Part shown: piece after piece, positions 46,140-54,945 of the stretch | How the letters are laid out: the number at the start of each line of letters is the position of its first letter | How positions within the stretch are numbered: the first letter of the stretch is position 1 | Origin: an uncultured bacterium | GTDB lineage: Bacteria > Bacteroidota > Rhodothermia > Rhodothermales > UBA10348 | Assembly (NCBI GenBank): GCA_943788505.1 | Contig: CALSQR010000002.1 | Span: 1-64,000, forward strand | Reading direction: 5' to 3' | Length of the DNA stretch: 64,000 nucleotides | Translations under genes and position numbers: made by a program | Notes under the pieces: model-generated | The model's database searches: none | Seen by the model: only the letters and a program-made list of their open reading frames with translations | Told to the model about the DNA's origin: nothing

Positions 46140-46149
46140 GGTGACATCG

Positions 46150-47670
46150 TCAGAGAGTCAGAGATACGTCCCACAAATGAATAATTTCGTCTGGTCTCGG
46201 CTGCCAGTCTATCTGGTCTGAAACGCCATAAACATCTGGTTGAATGTGCAGAAATATCCACGGTGCCTCTTCGTGAACGATCTCCTGCATACGATACCCG
46301 ATTTCTTGGCGGCGATCTGGATCAAGTGCAGCCTGCAGTTCATCCCAGAGCTCCTCGTACTCATCGTTTTCCCAGCGATAGAAGTTTGATGGGCTGGTGA
46401 TTGTTAAATCCGCCGCTTCGGTCAGCAACTCGAATTCCCCTCCAGACCCCTGCATGAATAGGCCTGGCAGATCGTACGAAAGTAACTTGCCTCTGTAATT
46501 CCCCCATTCGTACGTGCGTACACCTTTCTCGAGCGTGACACCAACGTCAGCTAACTGAGACTCGATCGTTTGAGCGAGTTCGAAATCCTGGATCCATTTC
46601 CCAAGAGGCGTATCCAGAGATGACAACTCGAAGCCATTGGGGTAGCCCGCTTCTTCCAACAGCTTACGAGCCTTTGCGGGATCATAATTGTACGCTTCTA
46701 AGGTTGGATGATTGTACGGAGGGTTGAACATGTAGGACATTCTGTCTACCTGTCCGCTGAAAAGACCCTCAGAGATCGCATCAAAATCAATAGCATAGTT
46801 AAGCGCCTGTCGAACCCGTTTGTCCTTCAAAGGCTCTGGACCGCCTGATGTAGTGATCCCAATCATGACGCGCCTACCCCCTGAAATTCTTGCAACATGA
46901 ACTCCGGGCGTATCATCTAGCAAAGCCGCCTGGTCAAAGGGAAGGTCCGTCACAAGGTGTACACCTCCTGTCTCTAATTCTGCTATTCGGGTAGATACTT
47001 CAGGAATGACACGCCAGATGACACGAGCAGCTTTAGGCGCGCTTCCCCAATAATCTGGGTTCGCAGCCAAGGCGACATGACTGTCACGAATACGTTCACT
47101 GACAGTGTAGGGACCCGTTCCAACTGGATTTTCCGCCCGATCGGCATCTGAGGCATCTGTGTAAAATCCTGGATCGATCATCCACATTTGGGAGAGATAA
47201 AAAGGCAAAAGGGCCTTGGGGCTACTCGTTGAAATATTTACCCTCAACGAATCTAGGATATCTACTCTCGTGATGTCGGCGCTCGGGATGGCAACGGATG
47301 CTCCTCCAACGGTCCGCCCGGCAGCGTTTCTTTCATAATAGGATTCAATGGAGAATTTCACTGTTTCAGCGTTAAAAATCGCTCCATTATGAAACCGAAC
47401 GCCCTCCCGCAATTGAAATGTCCACGTAGTATCACCTTCGAGTCGCTCCCAAGAAGTTGCCAGAAGGGGCTCAACCTCCATGTCCTTATTAAAGAAAGTC
47501 AGACTCTGAAAAAGGTGGTCACCAAACGCGACCTCCACCCGTGAGAACATTCCAAACGGATCCATGGTCGAAATATCCGTTGAGTTGGCAACCGTAAGAT
47601 CTCCTTGAGAGGAACACCCTCCGATCATCAAAGCCAAAGAAAACGTTAGTGCTCGGAATAAATTGCGCAT
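46150..47670 (-). CDS. SBP_5 peptide-type solute-binding lipoprotein
   Basis: 506 residues from the ATG at 47670, which gives a lipoprotein signal with lipobox IGGC (Cys 19); an open frame extends upstream but has no such signal. 'DLTVANSTDISTMDPFGMFSRVE', 'PLLATSWERLEGDTTWTFQLREGVRFHNGA', 'VGTGPYTVSERI', 'DKRVRQALNYAIDFDAI' and 'YDPAKARKLLEEAGYPNGFEL' are all standard. This is the exported receptor for the DppBC/DppDF transporter of the cluster. The start is one base after the SDR stop. Confidence 0.93.
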   Translation of the reverse strand: MRNLFRALTFSLALMIGGCSSQGDLTVANSTDISTMDPFGMFSRVEVAFGDHLFQSLTFFNKDMEVEPLLATSWERLEGDTTWTFQLREGVRFHNGAIFNAETVKFSIESYYERNAAGRTVGGASVAIPSADITRVDILDSLRVNISTSSPKALLPFYLSQMWMIDPGFYTDASDADRAENPVGTGPYTVSERIRDSHVALAANPDYWGSAPKAARVIWRVIPEVSTRIAELETGGVHLVTDLPFDQAALLDDTPGVHVARISGGRRVMIGITTSGGPEPLKDKRVRQALNYAIDFDAISEGLFSGQVDRMSYMFNPPYNHPTLEAYNYDPAKARKLLEEAGYPNGFELSSLDTPLGKWIQDFELAQTIESQLADVGVTLEKGVRTYEWGNYRGKLLSYDLPGLFMQGSGGEFELLTEAADLTITSPSNFYRWENDEYEELWDELQAALDPDRRQEIGYRMQEIVHEEAPWIFLHIQPDVYGVSDQIDWQPRPDEIIHLWDVSLTL

Positions 47671-47671
47671 T

Positions 47672-48481
47672 CTACCACACCGTTTTGCTTTTACCGCCAT
47701 CGACCATGAGGGTCGCTCCGGTAACATATCGAGCCGCATCTGACAGCAAAAAAGCCCCAGCTTCACCAAACTCTTCTATCGTCCCATAGCGGCCCATAGG
47801 AATCATAGCCTTTCGTTTCTCCTGCCAGTCCTCCAAAGGAACGCCGAGCTGATCTGACTTAAAGATGTCATTTGAGCGAACTCGATCCGTATCGATCTGA
47901 CCCGGCACCAGGTTATTAATCCGGATTTCTTCTGCCGCCAAGTCTGAAGAAAGGCTCTTTACGAGGCTCACTACGCCGGAGCGGAAAACATTTGATAGCA
48001 ACAGGATGTCGATGGGTTCTTTGATCGACGAGGAGGTAATCGTAACAATCGAACCACTACCCTGGGCACGCATGATCGGAAGAACGCCGCGAATCATCCG
48101 AACAGCACTCATCAGGGTGAGTTCGAACCCGTTTTGCCAATCTTCGTCTGAAAATTTATCAAATTTGCCTGCAGGGGGGCCACCAGCATTCACTACGAGG
48201 CCATCGATCCGACCGAAATGAGTATGAGCATCCTCTATCCACTTGGCAATGCTGTCTGGACTCGTAGCATCCATAACGTAGCCTTGAGCTTCTGAACCGG
48301 TAGAGTCTCTCAAAGCCACGGCCGCCTCATCTATTGTCTCCCTTGTTCGGCTTGCCAGTGCCACCTTGCCACCTTTACGGGCAACTGCCTGGGCAATTCC
48401 GAATCCGAGTCCGACCGACGAGGCCGCAACCAAGACCACTTTGCCTTCAAATGCTGCGTTTTCCAGTGTTCTATCCTCCAT
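47672..48481 (-). CDS. SDR-family oxidoreductase lacking the usual YxxxK motif
   Basis: 269 residues, Rossmann fold. Cofactor loop 'VLVAASSVGLGFGIAQAVARKGG', 'GLVVNAGGPP', the 'IVTITSSS' strand with Ser, and the C-terminal 'VTGATLMVDGG'. The catalytic position reads 'LLLSNVFRSGVVSLVKSL': the Tyr and Lys of YxxxK are Ser and Arg. A subgroup of SDR proteins (often called 3-oxoacyl-ACP reductase-like) shares this. It may use another acid or act on a non-standard substrate. First gene of the minus-strand operon, starting 164 bases from the truncated aldo/keto reductase. Confidence 0.9.
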   Translation of the reverse strand: MEDRTLENAAFEGKVVLVAASSVGLGFGIAQAVARKGGKVALASRTRETIDEAAVALRDSTGSEAQGYVMDATSPDSIAKWIEDAHTHFGRIDGLVVNAGGPPAGKFDKFSDEDWQNGFELTLMSAVRMIRGVLPIMRAQGSGSIVTITSSSIKEPIDILLLSNVFRSGVVSLVKSLSSDLAAEEIRINNLVPGQIDTDRVRSNDIFKSDQLGVPLEDWQEKRKAMIPMGRYGTIEEFGEAGAFLLSDAARYVTGATLMVDGGKSKTVW

Positions 48482-48645
48482 AATATTGCAAGACTCCAGT
48501 ATCCGTAGAAATACCTAAGGAGGCAAGACATTCGTGCATTTTGTCATCTTGGACCCCCATTGTCCTCGATGACCAGGAGTGGTCGAGTCAAAATCTCCAT
48601 AGAACTGGATTACTTTCTCGAACAAAAGAAGATTACTCAGGCACT

Positions 48646-49335
48646 TCAGTCCCTCGAAGTAAGAATGGCTTCGATATGAGCAAGCTCCCCATCGGTCAGC
48701 GGATCAGAGTCCATGACGGCGAGTGCATCGTCGATGTGGGCCGTGCGGCTCGCTCCAATCAACGCAGAGGTCACACTATTGAAACGCAGCACCCATTGAA
48801 CGGCCATCCGCGCCAGTGTTTGGCCACGATCCCCCGCCAGCTCGTTTAGCTGCTTAATTTGATTTAGGCGATGCCCTGTCAGCTCATCCGGCTGGAGAAA
48901 TCCATGCACTTTGCCCGCACGGGAGTCAGCAGGAATACCATTCAAATATTTATTGGTAAGCATTCCTTGCGCTAGGGGCGAAAACGGGATACACCCGATC
49001 CCCTCTTCTTCCAAGACTTCCAATAGCTCAGGTTCAATCCATCGCTCAAACATCGAATACTTCGGTTGATGGATCAGGCACGGTGTCCCCATCTCCTTAA
49101 GAAGTCGCGCAGCCTCGCGCGTTTCTACTGGACCATAGCTGGAAATACCCACGTAAAGCGACTTTCCGCTGTGCACGAGGTGCGCAAGAGCGCCCATGGT
49201 CTCTTCCAATGGTGTGTTGGGATCGTAGCGGTGGGAATAGAAAATGTCGACGTACTCCAACCCCATCCGCTTCAGGCTCTGATCGGCGCTCGCGATGATG
49301 TGTTTCCTTGAACCCCACTCACCGTAAGGACCCGA
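48646..49335 (-). pseudogene. Aldo/keto reductase lacking its N-terminal third (YghZ-like)
   Basis: About 230 residues matching the C-terminal two-thirds of the YghZ/GpR group: 'GPYGEWGSRKHIIAS', 'DQSLKRMGLEYVDIFYSHR', 'YVGISSYGP', 'LIHQPKYSMFERW', 'GCIPFSPLAQGMLTNKYLNGIP' and 'ALIGASR'. The frame is open only to 49338, where TAA occurs just before GPYG. The roughly 108 N-terminal residues of the family, including the catalytic Asp-Tyr, are missing, and the upstream DNA has no AKR similarity. The NADPH-binding C terminus is intact. A start at 49266 would give only 206 residues. Probably inactive. Confidence 0.85.
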
Positions 49336-49613
49336 CCTTTAGAGTCGTGGGCCAGCCAGAGATCATCAGTGAACTTGCAGGCCTTGCGGACTTCCATGTA
49401 GATGCAGAAGGTCGGATTATAGCCCTGATAAACAATTCTTACGTTGGAGACCAACAAAGGAATGCACCCACCGATGTGACCATCTTCACCCATTTCGATC
49501 AGCGGGCTCATGAAATGGCGCCATGGGCCGAGAATTGACCCTGAACAAGCCGGTGATTGGTTTGCGCATGATGTAAATTCAGTCGCATCCCTTCGAACAA
49601 TTCGCTTTTCTCC
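49336..49613. other. Unassigned segment abutting the truncated reductase
   Basis: This 278-base stretch replaces the missing AKR N terminus. Plus-strand open codons to the TGA at 49536 read 'GLADFHVDAEGRIIALINNSY', which could be the end of another gene, but I recognise no family, and a minus-strand frame is open too. The last part is the leader of the DNRLRE gene. Confidence 0.3.
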
Positions 49614-50609
49614 GTGACCCACTTTCTTCCGACCATCCGGTTTTCCACCCTCTTCATCCTAGTTGTGCTCGTGGCCTTCGGCGCGCCGGCTGTATCAGCT
49701 CAGCACGTTGCCGAAATCTCTGCATCGAAAGACAACACCTTGTTTGAAGACAATGACGGACTTCTTAGCAATGGGCAAGGCATCTATATTTTTGCCGGAA
49801 TGACTGCTCGGAATGAAAAGCGTCGCGCGTTGATCGCCTTCGATATTGCAAGTGCACTCCCTCCTGACGCTCTGGTTGATAGCGTGCATTTTCAGATATT
49901 TATGGACAAGTCACTGGCGGGCGATGTACCTGTCTCTCTGCATCCAATGAGCGTTGCCTGGGGTGAAGGGGCCTCCGACGCGCCAGCAAATGAAGGGGGT
50001 GGAGTCGTGGCAGCAGACGGCGATGCTACCTGGATCCACTCATTCAAACCATCCATGACGTGGACCACTCCCGGCGGTGATTTTGACACAGATGCTAGCG
50101 CCACGACTGCAATTGGTGGCAGTGGAACCCATATTTGGTATTCGACCTCTGCAATGGTAGCTGACGTGTCCTCCTGGCTCTCGGATAGCTCTGCAAATTT
50201 CGGTTGGATGATCGTTGGAGATGAATCACAACCTGTCACGGCTAAGAGGTTTGGAAGTCGCCATGCTGCAGATGCAGCTCATCAGCCCGTCTTGCGCGTG
50301 TTTTATACGTCTAACTCAACGGCCTCTGAGAAAACAGAGCTTCCAACGGCATTTCGATTTGATTCTGCATGGCCCAACCCGTTTGCAACATCGACAACTG
50401 TCGGGTTTACAGTGGAACGCCCCGGTCGGTTTGTTCTAGATGTCATAGACATGACGGGGAGAATCGTCCATTCGACTACATATCAAGCTCTACAGCCGGG
50501 CTCTCAACAGGTCTCAATTCCAGGCTCCTCGCTTGCTGCAGGACTGTTTATTGTCAAAATATCTGGTCAGTCTGATGCCGTGATGGGCAAGCTTGTGCAC
50601 TTGCGTTAG
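49614..50609 (+). CDS. Secreted DNRLRE-domain protein with T9SS sorting tail
   Basis: 331 residues from a GTG. Signal peptide 1-29 ('STLFILVVLVAFGAPAVSAQ'). Residues 35-230 are a DNRLRE-type beta-sandwich: 'SASKDNTLFEDNDGLLSNGQGIYIFAG', 'RRALIAFDIASALPPDALVDSVHFQIF' and 'GWMIVGDESQPVTAKRFGSRHA'. The C-terminal 75 residues ('FRFDSAWPNPFATSTTVGFTVERPGRFVLDVIDMTGR' in parts, ending 'AGLFIVKISG...GKLVHLR') are a Por secretion type A sorting domain. It is therefore exported by the type IX system and surface attached. This is strong evidence for the phylum. Confidence 0.9.
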   Translation: MTHFLPTIRFSTLFILVVLVAFGAPAVSAQHVAEISASKDNTLFEDNDGLLSNGQGIYIFAGMTARNEKRRALIAFDIASALPPDALVDSVHFQIFMDKSLAGDVPVSLHPMSVAWGEGASDAPANEGGGVVAADGDATWIHSFKPSMTWTTPGGDFDTDASATTAIGGSGTHIWYSTSAMVADVSSWLSDSSANFGWMIVGDESQPVTAKRFGSRHAADAAHQPVLRVFYTSNSTASEKTELPTAFRFDSAWPNPFATSTTVGFTVERPGRFVLDVIDMTGRIVHSTTYQALQPGSQQVSIPGSSLAAGLFIVKISGQSDAVMGKLVHLR

Positions 50610-50635
50610 ATGCCCGCACCCAACCCAAACGTCTC

Positions 50636-51031
50636 ATGCCATCGAAACTATTCTTGATTGCGTCCACCCTATTCCTTGGCGTATTGGGTATCGGTGGCTC
50701 CTTTGCTCCCACGGAATCGTTGGCACTCGCCGGAGTTGAGCCGTCTGTAGAAGTGAGTTTCATATTTCAAATGATGGGTGGACTTTACCTTGGATTTGCG
50801 ATGCTCAATTGGATGAACAGAAATGCACCTGTTGGAGGCATCTATGGGCGCCCCTTGCTGACGGCCAATCTGATTCATTTCCTCATCGTTTCCCTCATGC
50901 TTATCAAGCATGTTATAGATGGTGCCGGGAATGGATTGATCCTCCTGTGCGTCCTTTATACGTCCTTTGCAGTAGGATTTGGACTGCTCCAGTTCATGGA
51001 TCCAACACGCAAATCGGTCAAAACCGGTTAA
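50636..51031 (+). CDS. Small four-helix membrane protein of unknown function
   Basis: 131 residues with TM helices about 5-24, 41-59, 72-93 and 98-117. 'FQMMGGLYLGFAMLNWMNR' and 'GRPLLTANLIHFLIVSLML' are suggestive of a DUF4345-like family, but I cannot confirm this. It follows the DNRLRE gene by 26 bases and precedes the dipeptidase by 82, so it may be co-transcribed with both. Confidence 0.7.
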   Translation: MPSKLFLIASTLFLGVLGIGGSFAPTESLALAGVEPSVEVSFIFQMMGGLYLGFAMLNWMNRNAPVGGIYGRPLLTANLIHFLIVSLMLIKHVIDGAGNGLILLCVLYTSFAVGFGLLQFMDPTRKSVKTG

Positions 51032-51113
51032 AACGGCATATGACGTATATTCGTCACCCCGGAGATCGATCGTTGATCGAATTCAGCCCCACACAATCCC
51101 CTTTTCTCCAGTT

Positions 51114-52421
51114 ATGAAGATATTTTCCTCCCGCCTGTCCTATCTGCTAGTGGTTGCGCTCATCCTGTTTACGGGATGCCAGCCGGCAGAAGAGACTGAA
51201 GAGCAACTCATCGAACGCGCACAAGGAATCCACGAACGTGTAATCACGCTGGATACCCATGATGATATCAATATTGCCAACTTTACAGAAGAGAAGAATT
51301 ACACCATGGATCTGGACACCCAGATCACTCTACCTAAAATGCGTGCTGGAGGCTTGGATGTAACATGGCTCGTCGTGTACACGGGACAAGGAGATCTCGA
51401 TGACGCTGGTTACGCTGCTGCGTATGAGAATGCGATCTCCAAGTTTGACGCTATCCATTGGTTGGCTGAAGAGAAAGCACCGGAGCAGATCGAAATCGCC
51501 TACACGTCAGATGACGTTCGGCGCATCGTTAGCGAAGGCAAGCTAGTTGCCATGATCGCCATTGAAAACGCTTACCCTGTTGGACTCGACATCGCAAATA
51601 TTGCTGATTTCCAGGCACGAGGTGGACGCTACATGTCGTTGTCTCACAACGGACACAGCCAGTTTTCGGATTCCAATACTGGAGAACGCGACGATGTATG
51701 GCTCTACGAAGGACTTAGTGATTTTGGCAAGCAGGCTATCACTGAAATGAATCGAGTCGGCATCATGGTCGACCTTTCTCACCCATCCAAGAAGTCTAAC
51801 ATGCAGGCTATGGCTCTTTCAAGAGCACCGGTCATGGCGTCGCACTCTTCAGCCCGCTCGATGAACGATGTCAGCCGTAACCTGGATGACGAAGAACTCA
51901 TGGCACTCAAGGAAAATGGCGGTGTCGTTCAGACCGTTGCATTCCGTAGCTATCTCAATACAGCTAAGAATAACGCCTACCAAGAGGCTGTTACAGCCCT
52001 CCGTGAGGAAATCGCCGCGGAAATGGGCGTAGAAGTGATTTCAAACCGTGGCGAACTTCGCCAGATGTCAGAAGAAGACCGGGATGCCTATATGGCTGCC
52101 GTCGCACCCGTCATGGAAGCTGCAGAAGCTCGCATGGGCGAAGTGGACGCTGAACCAGTTGGTGTAACGGACTTCGTTGATCACATCGACTACCTCGTGA
52201 ACCTGATCGGAATCGACCATGTTGGTATCTCCTCCGACTTTGATGGTGGCGGCGGTATCGAGGGTTGGAACGATGCGTCCGAAACGTTCAATGTGACGCT
52301 GGAACTAGTCCGCCGAGGATATTCCGAAGAGGAAATTGGCAAAATCTGGAGTGGTAACCTCCTGCGTGTCTTGGACGATGTCCAAGCCGTAGCAGCGCAA
52401 ATCCAGGCTGAGCAGGGCTGA
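51114..52421 (+). CDS. Membrane dipeptidase (M19 family) lipoprotein
   Basis: 435 residues from the ATG at 51114 (a longer open frame lacks a signal). Lipobox FTGC (Cys 19). M19 metal motifs: 'VITLDTHDDINI' (HxD), Glu in 'MIAIENAYPVG', 'SLSHNGHSQFSDS', 'MVDLSHPSKKS' and 'VMASHSSAR', with 'HVGISSDFDGGGG' near the end. This is the renal-dipeptidase fold with a two-zinc centre, cleaving dipeptides including those with a D-residue at the C-terminal side. It is anchored in the envelope and ends just before a strong terminator. Confidence 0.93.
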   Translation: MKIFSSRLSYLLVVALILFTGCQPAEETEEQLIERAQGIHERVITLDTHDDINIANFTEEKNYTMDLDTQITLPKMRAGGLDVTWLVVYTGQGDLDDAGYAAAYENAISKFDAIHWLAEEKAPEQIEIAYTSDDVRRIVSEGKLVAMIAIENAYPVGLDIANIADFQARGGRYMSLSHNGHSQFSDSNTGERDDVWLYEGLSDFGKQAITEMNRVGIMVDLSHPSKKSNMQAMALSRAPVMASHSSARSMNDVSRNLDDEELMALKENGGVVQTVAFRSYLNTAKNNAYQEAVTALREEIAAEMGVEVISNRGELRQMSEEDRDAYMAAVAPVMEAAEARMGEVDAEPVGVTDFVDHIDYLVNLIGIDHVGISSDFDGGGGIEGWNDASETFNVTLELVRRGYSEEEIGKIWSGNLLRVLDDVQAVAAQIQAEQG

Positions 52422-52451
52422 TTTTGATCTACATCAGGACTGACTGATTCT

Positions 52452-52490
52452 GGCGGGGAAGGCGTGATGCCTTCCCCGCCACTTTTTTAT
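52452..52490 (+). terminator. Strong terminator after the dipeptidase gene
   Basis: GGCGGGGAAGGC and GCCTTCCCCGCC form a perfect 12-bp stem with loop GTGAT, followed by ACTTTTTTAT. Confidence 0.93.
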
Positions 52491-52597
52491 TGGGAGAACT
52501 GGAAAGGCGTGGTGCTCTTAGGTGCGATGGTATGGCTGTAATGGATCGGACGGGCAACAGGTGCGTCTAATCGGATCCTTTCCAACTGACGTGATCA

Positions 52598-54418
52598 ATG
52601 AGCGAATCCAGCGAACCCGTGGCGAAAGCCAAGAAAAAGAAATCAGGCACGCTTCAAGAAGCCAAGAGGCTCATGTGGGCGCACCGCGGTAAACTGGCCT
52701 TCGGCTTTTTGCTGATGGTGGTTAACCGACTGAGTGGCTTCGTGCTGCCTTGGGCATCTAAGTACCTCGTTGATACGGTGCTGGCCGATGGCAAAATGGA
52801 TATGCTGCTCCCTATTGCCCTTGCGGTAGGTGGTGCGACCATAGTTGGCGCCATTACCAATTTTTCCCTCTCCCAGATTATCAGCGTGACCGCACAGGCT
52901 GCCATCATGAATATGCGCCGCCAGGTGCAAGCGCACGTGACCCGGCTTCCCATCCGGTATTTTGAAGGCACCAAGTCAGGTGTCTTGATATCTAGGATCA
53001 TGACCGATGCAGAAGGAATCCGAAACCTGGTCGGAACGGGCATTGTGCAACTTGTCGGTGGGGTGTTTACGGCTCTAATTGCTCTTTCATGGTTGTTCGT
53101 CATCAACTGGCAGTTGACGGCAGCAACGCTAGCCTTCCTATCGATCTTTGGCGGCGGTATGGCGATGGCCTTCAAGCGCTTGCGTCCACTTTTTCGCGAA
53201 CGTGGGGAGATTAATTCTCAGGTAACAGGTCGACTCAATGAAACGCTGAATGGCATTCGAATCGTCAAGGCATACGGCGTTGAAGGACGAGAACAGGCCG
53301 TATTCTCAGGCGGTGTCGACGAGCTCTTCCAGAACATCCGCAAGTCAATTACCGGTGTTGCCGCCATCTCAACGTTTGCCGGCATAGTCATCGGTGGCGT
53401 TGGGATTCTCATGATCACCGTCGGTGGCAATGCAATTGCAGCCGGATCAATGACTATGGGTGATTTCGTGATGTACATCTTCCTAGTCGGGCTACTCGCT
53501 GCACCGATCGTGCAGATGGCATCGATCGGAACGCAGGTGTCTGAAGCTTTCGCCGGCCTCGATCGAATTCGCGAGTTGATGGACAACCCGACAGAGGACG
53601 CTGAAGACGAGCACAAAAGCCATCTTCCTACCATTAAGGGAGATATCGAACTGAGCGATATCCATTTTGCCTACGAGGAAGATGTCCCTGTATTGAAAGG
53701 GGTGTCTTTGAAGGCGCCTGCCGGTACAACGACAGCTCTTGTGGGCTCAAGTGGGTCTGGGAAAAGTACCTTGGTAAGTCTGGTAATGGCTTTTAACCGT
53801 CCAGATCAGGGGCGCATCTTGATTGATGGTCACGACCTAAACGAGGTGAAGCTTCAGGATTATCGCTCCAGCCTGGGTGTCGTTTTGCAGGAAAACTTCC
53901 TTTTTGACGGCACCGTAGCCGATAACATCCGGTTTGCTCGACCCGACGCATTACCGGAAGATGTCGAAAGAGTGGCTCGACTGGCACATTGTCATCAGTT
54001 CATCATGGAATTCCCTGATGGATATGAGACTGTCGTGGGTGAGCGCGGCGTAAAGCTTTCGGGCGGCCAGAGGCAGCGCATTGCCATAGCTCGTGCCATT
54101 TTGGCTAATCCACGTATCCTCGTTCTAGACGAAGCTACATCCAGTCTTGACTCAGAAAGCGAAGCGCTTATTCAGGCAGGATTTGCTAGCCTGCGCGAGG
54201 GTCGTACCACGTTTGTCATTGCCCATCGCCTCTCCACCATTCGAAGTGCCGACCAGATTGTGGTATTAGAGCAAGGCCAAATTATAGAGTGCGGCACTCA
54301 TGCAGAGCTCATGGCCAATAAGGGCCGATATAAGGAGCTACACGACCAACAGTATAGTTGGGAGGAAAATCTGTTCGTGAACCCCGGTGAGGACTACCTA
54401 CCAGGCAATTCGGAGTAG
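52598..54418 (+). CDS. MsbA/McjD-type ABC exporter (fused TM and ATPase)
   Basis: 606 residues. TM domain about 30-330 with 'NRLSGFVLPWASKYLVDTVL' and the coupling motif 'GIRIVKAYGVEGREQ'; ATPase domain about 350-590 with Walker A 'GSSGSGKST', Q-loop 'VVLQENFLFDGTV', signature 'LSGGQRQRIAIARAIL', Walker B 'ILVLDEATSSLD' and 'FVIAHRLSTI'. A homodimeric lipid, peptide or drug exporter. The next gene starts 3 bases after its stop. Substrate unknown. Confidence 0.95.
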   Translation: MSESSEPVAKAKKKKSGTLQEAKRLMWAHRGKLAFGFLLMVVNRLSGFVLPWASKYLVDTVLADGKMDMLLPIALAVGGATIVGAITNFSLSQIISVTAQAAIMNMRRQVQAHVTRLPIRYFEGTKSGVLISRIMTDAEGIRNLVGTGIVQLVGGVFTALIALSWLFVINWQLTAATLAFLSIFGGGMAMAFKRLRPLFRERGEINSQVTGRLNETLNGIRIVKAYGVEGREQAVFSGGVDELFQNIRKSITGVAAISTFAGIVIGGVGILMITVGGNAIAAGSMTMGDFVMYIFLVGLLAAPIVQMASIGTQVSEAFAGLDRIRELMDNPTEDAEDEHKSHLPTIKGDIELSDIHFAYEEDVPVLKGVSLKAPAGTTTALVGSSGSGKSTLVSLVMAFNRPDQGRILIDGHDLNEVKLQDYRSSLGVVLQENFLFDGTVADNIRFARPDALPEDVERVARLAHCHQFIMEFPDGYETVVGERGVKLSGGQRQRIAIARAILANPRILVLDEATSSLDSESEALIQAGFASLREGRTTFVIAHRLSTIRSADQIVVLEQGQIIECGTHAELMANKGRYKELHDQQYSWEENLFVNPGEDYLPGNSE

Positions 54419-54420
54419 CC

Positions 54421-54945
54421 ATGTCACGAGCCTTTGTTAAGGAAGACGCCCCTGATGGCGTCGTCTATATTCCACCAAGGGCACCTCTCCCTGCTGGGGC
54501 GGTAAATTATGTCACTTCGCGTGGATTAGACCTCCTTACCAAGGAGAAAGAGACATTTGAAGCTGAGCGGGAGCGGCTCAAAAAAGGAGATCCTCACAAC
54601 CCGGATCGCAACAGGGCACTTACCGTTGTCCGCGGCCAATTGAAGGACCTTGAAAGTCGCATCCAAAGTGCGAGGGTTGTCAAACCGTCAGAACAACCGT
54701 CAGACGAAGTTCGATTTGGGGCGAAAGTGACTGTAATAACCGAGAAAGGTCGCACTCCGGGGCTTAAACGTACGTTCAAGATTGTAGGAGTTGATGAGGC
54801 AGACATCACAACTATGCGGGTTGGATACGTCGCACCGCTCGCCAGAACGCTAATTGGGCTGGCACAAGGAGAAACCACTGTCTTGATGATGGGTGGTATT
54901 GAGGAAACACTTAGGGTCGAACACATCGAGTACTCAGATGATTGA
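54421..54945 (+). CDS. GreA/GreB-family elongation-factor-like protein
   Basis: 174 residues. An N-terminal coiled coil (about 30-85; 'TKEKETFEAERERLKKG', 'RALTVVRGQLKDLESRIQSARVV') is followed by an FKBP-like C-terminal domain ('VRFGAKVTVITEKGRTPGLKRTFKIVGVDEAD', 'YVAPLARTLIGLAQGETTVLM'). The coiled coil in true Gre factors carries two acidic tip residues that stimulate transcript cleavage; here the tip is 'KGDPHNPDRN', so whether cleavage is active is unclear. It is coupled to SelO by an 8-base overlap. Confidence 0.85.
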   Translation: MSRAFVKEDAPDGVVYIPPRAPLPAGAVNYVTSRGLDLLTKEKETFEAERERLKKGDPHNPDRNRALTVVRGQLKDLESRIQSARVVKPSEQPSDEVRFGAKVTVITEKGRTPGLKRTFKIVGVDEADITTMRVGYVAPLARTLIGLAQGETTVLMMGGIEETLRVEHIEYSDD

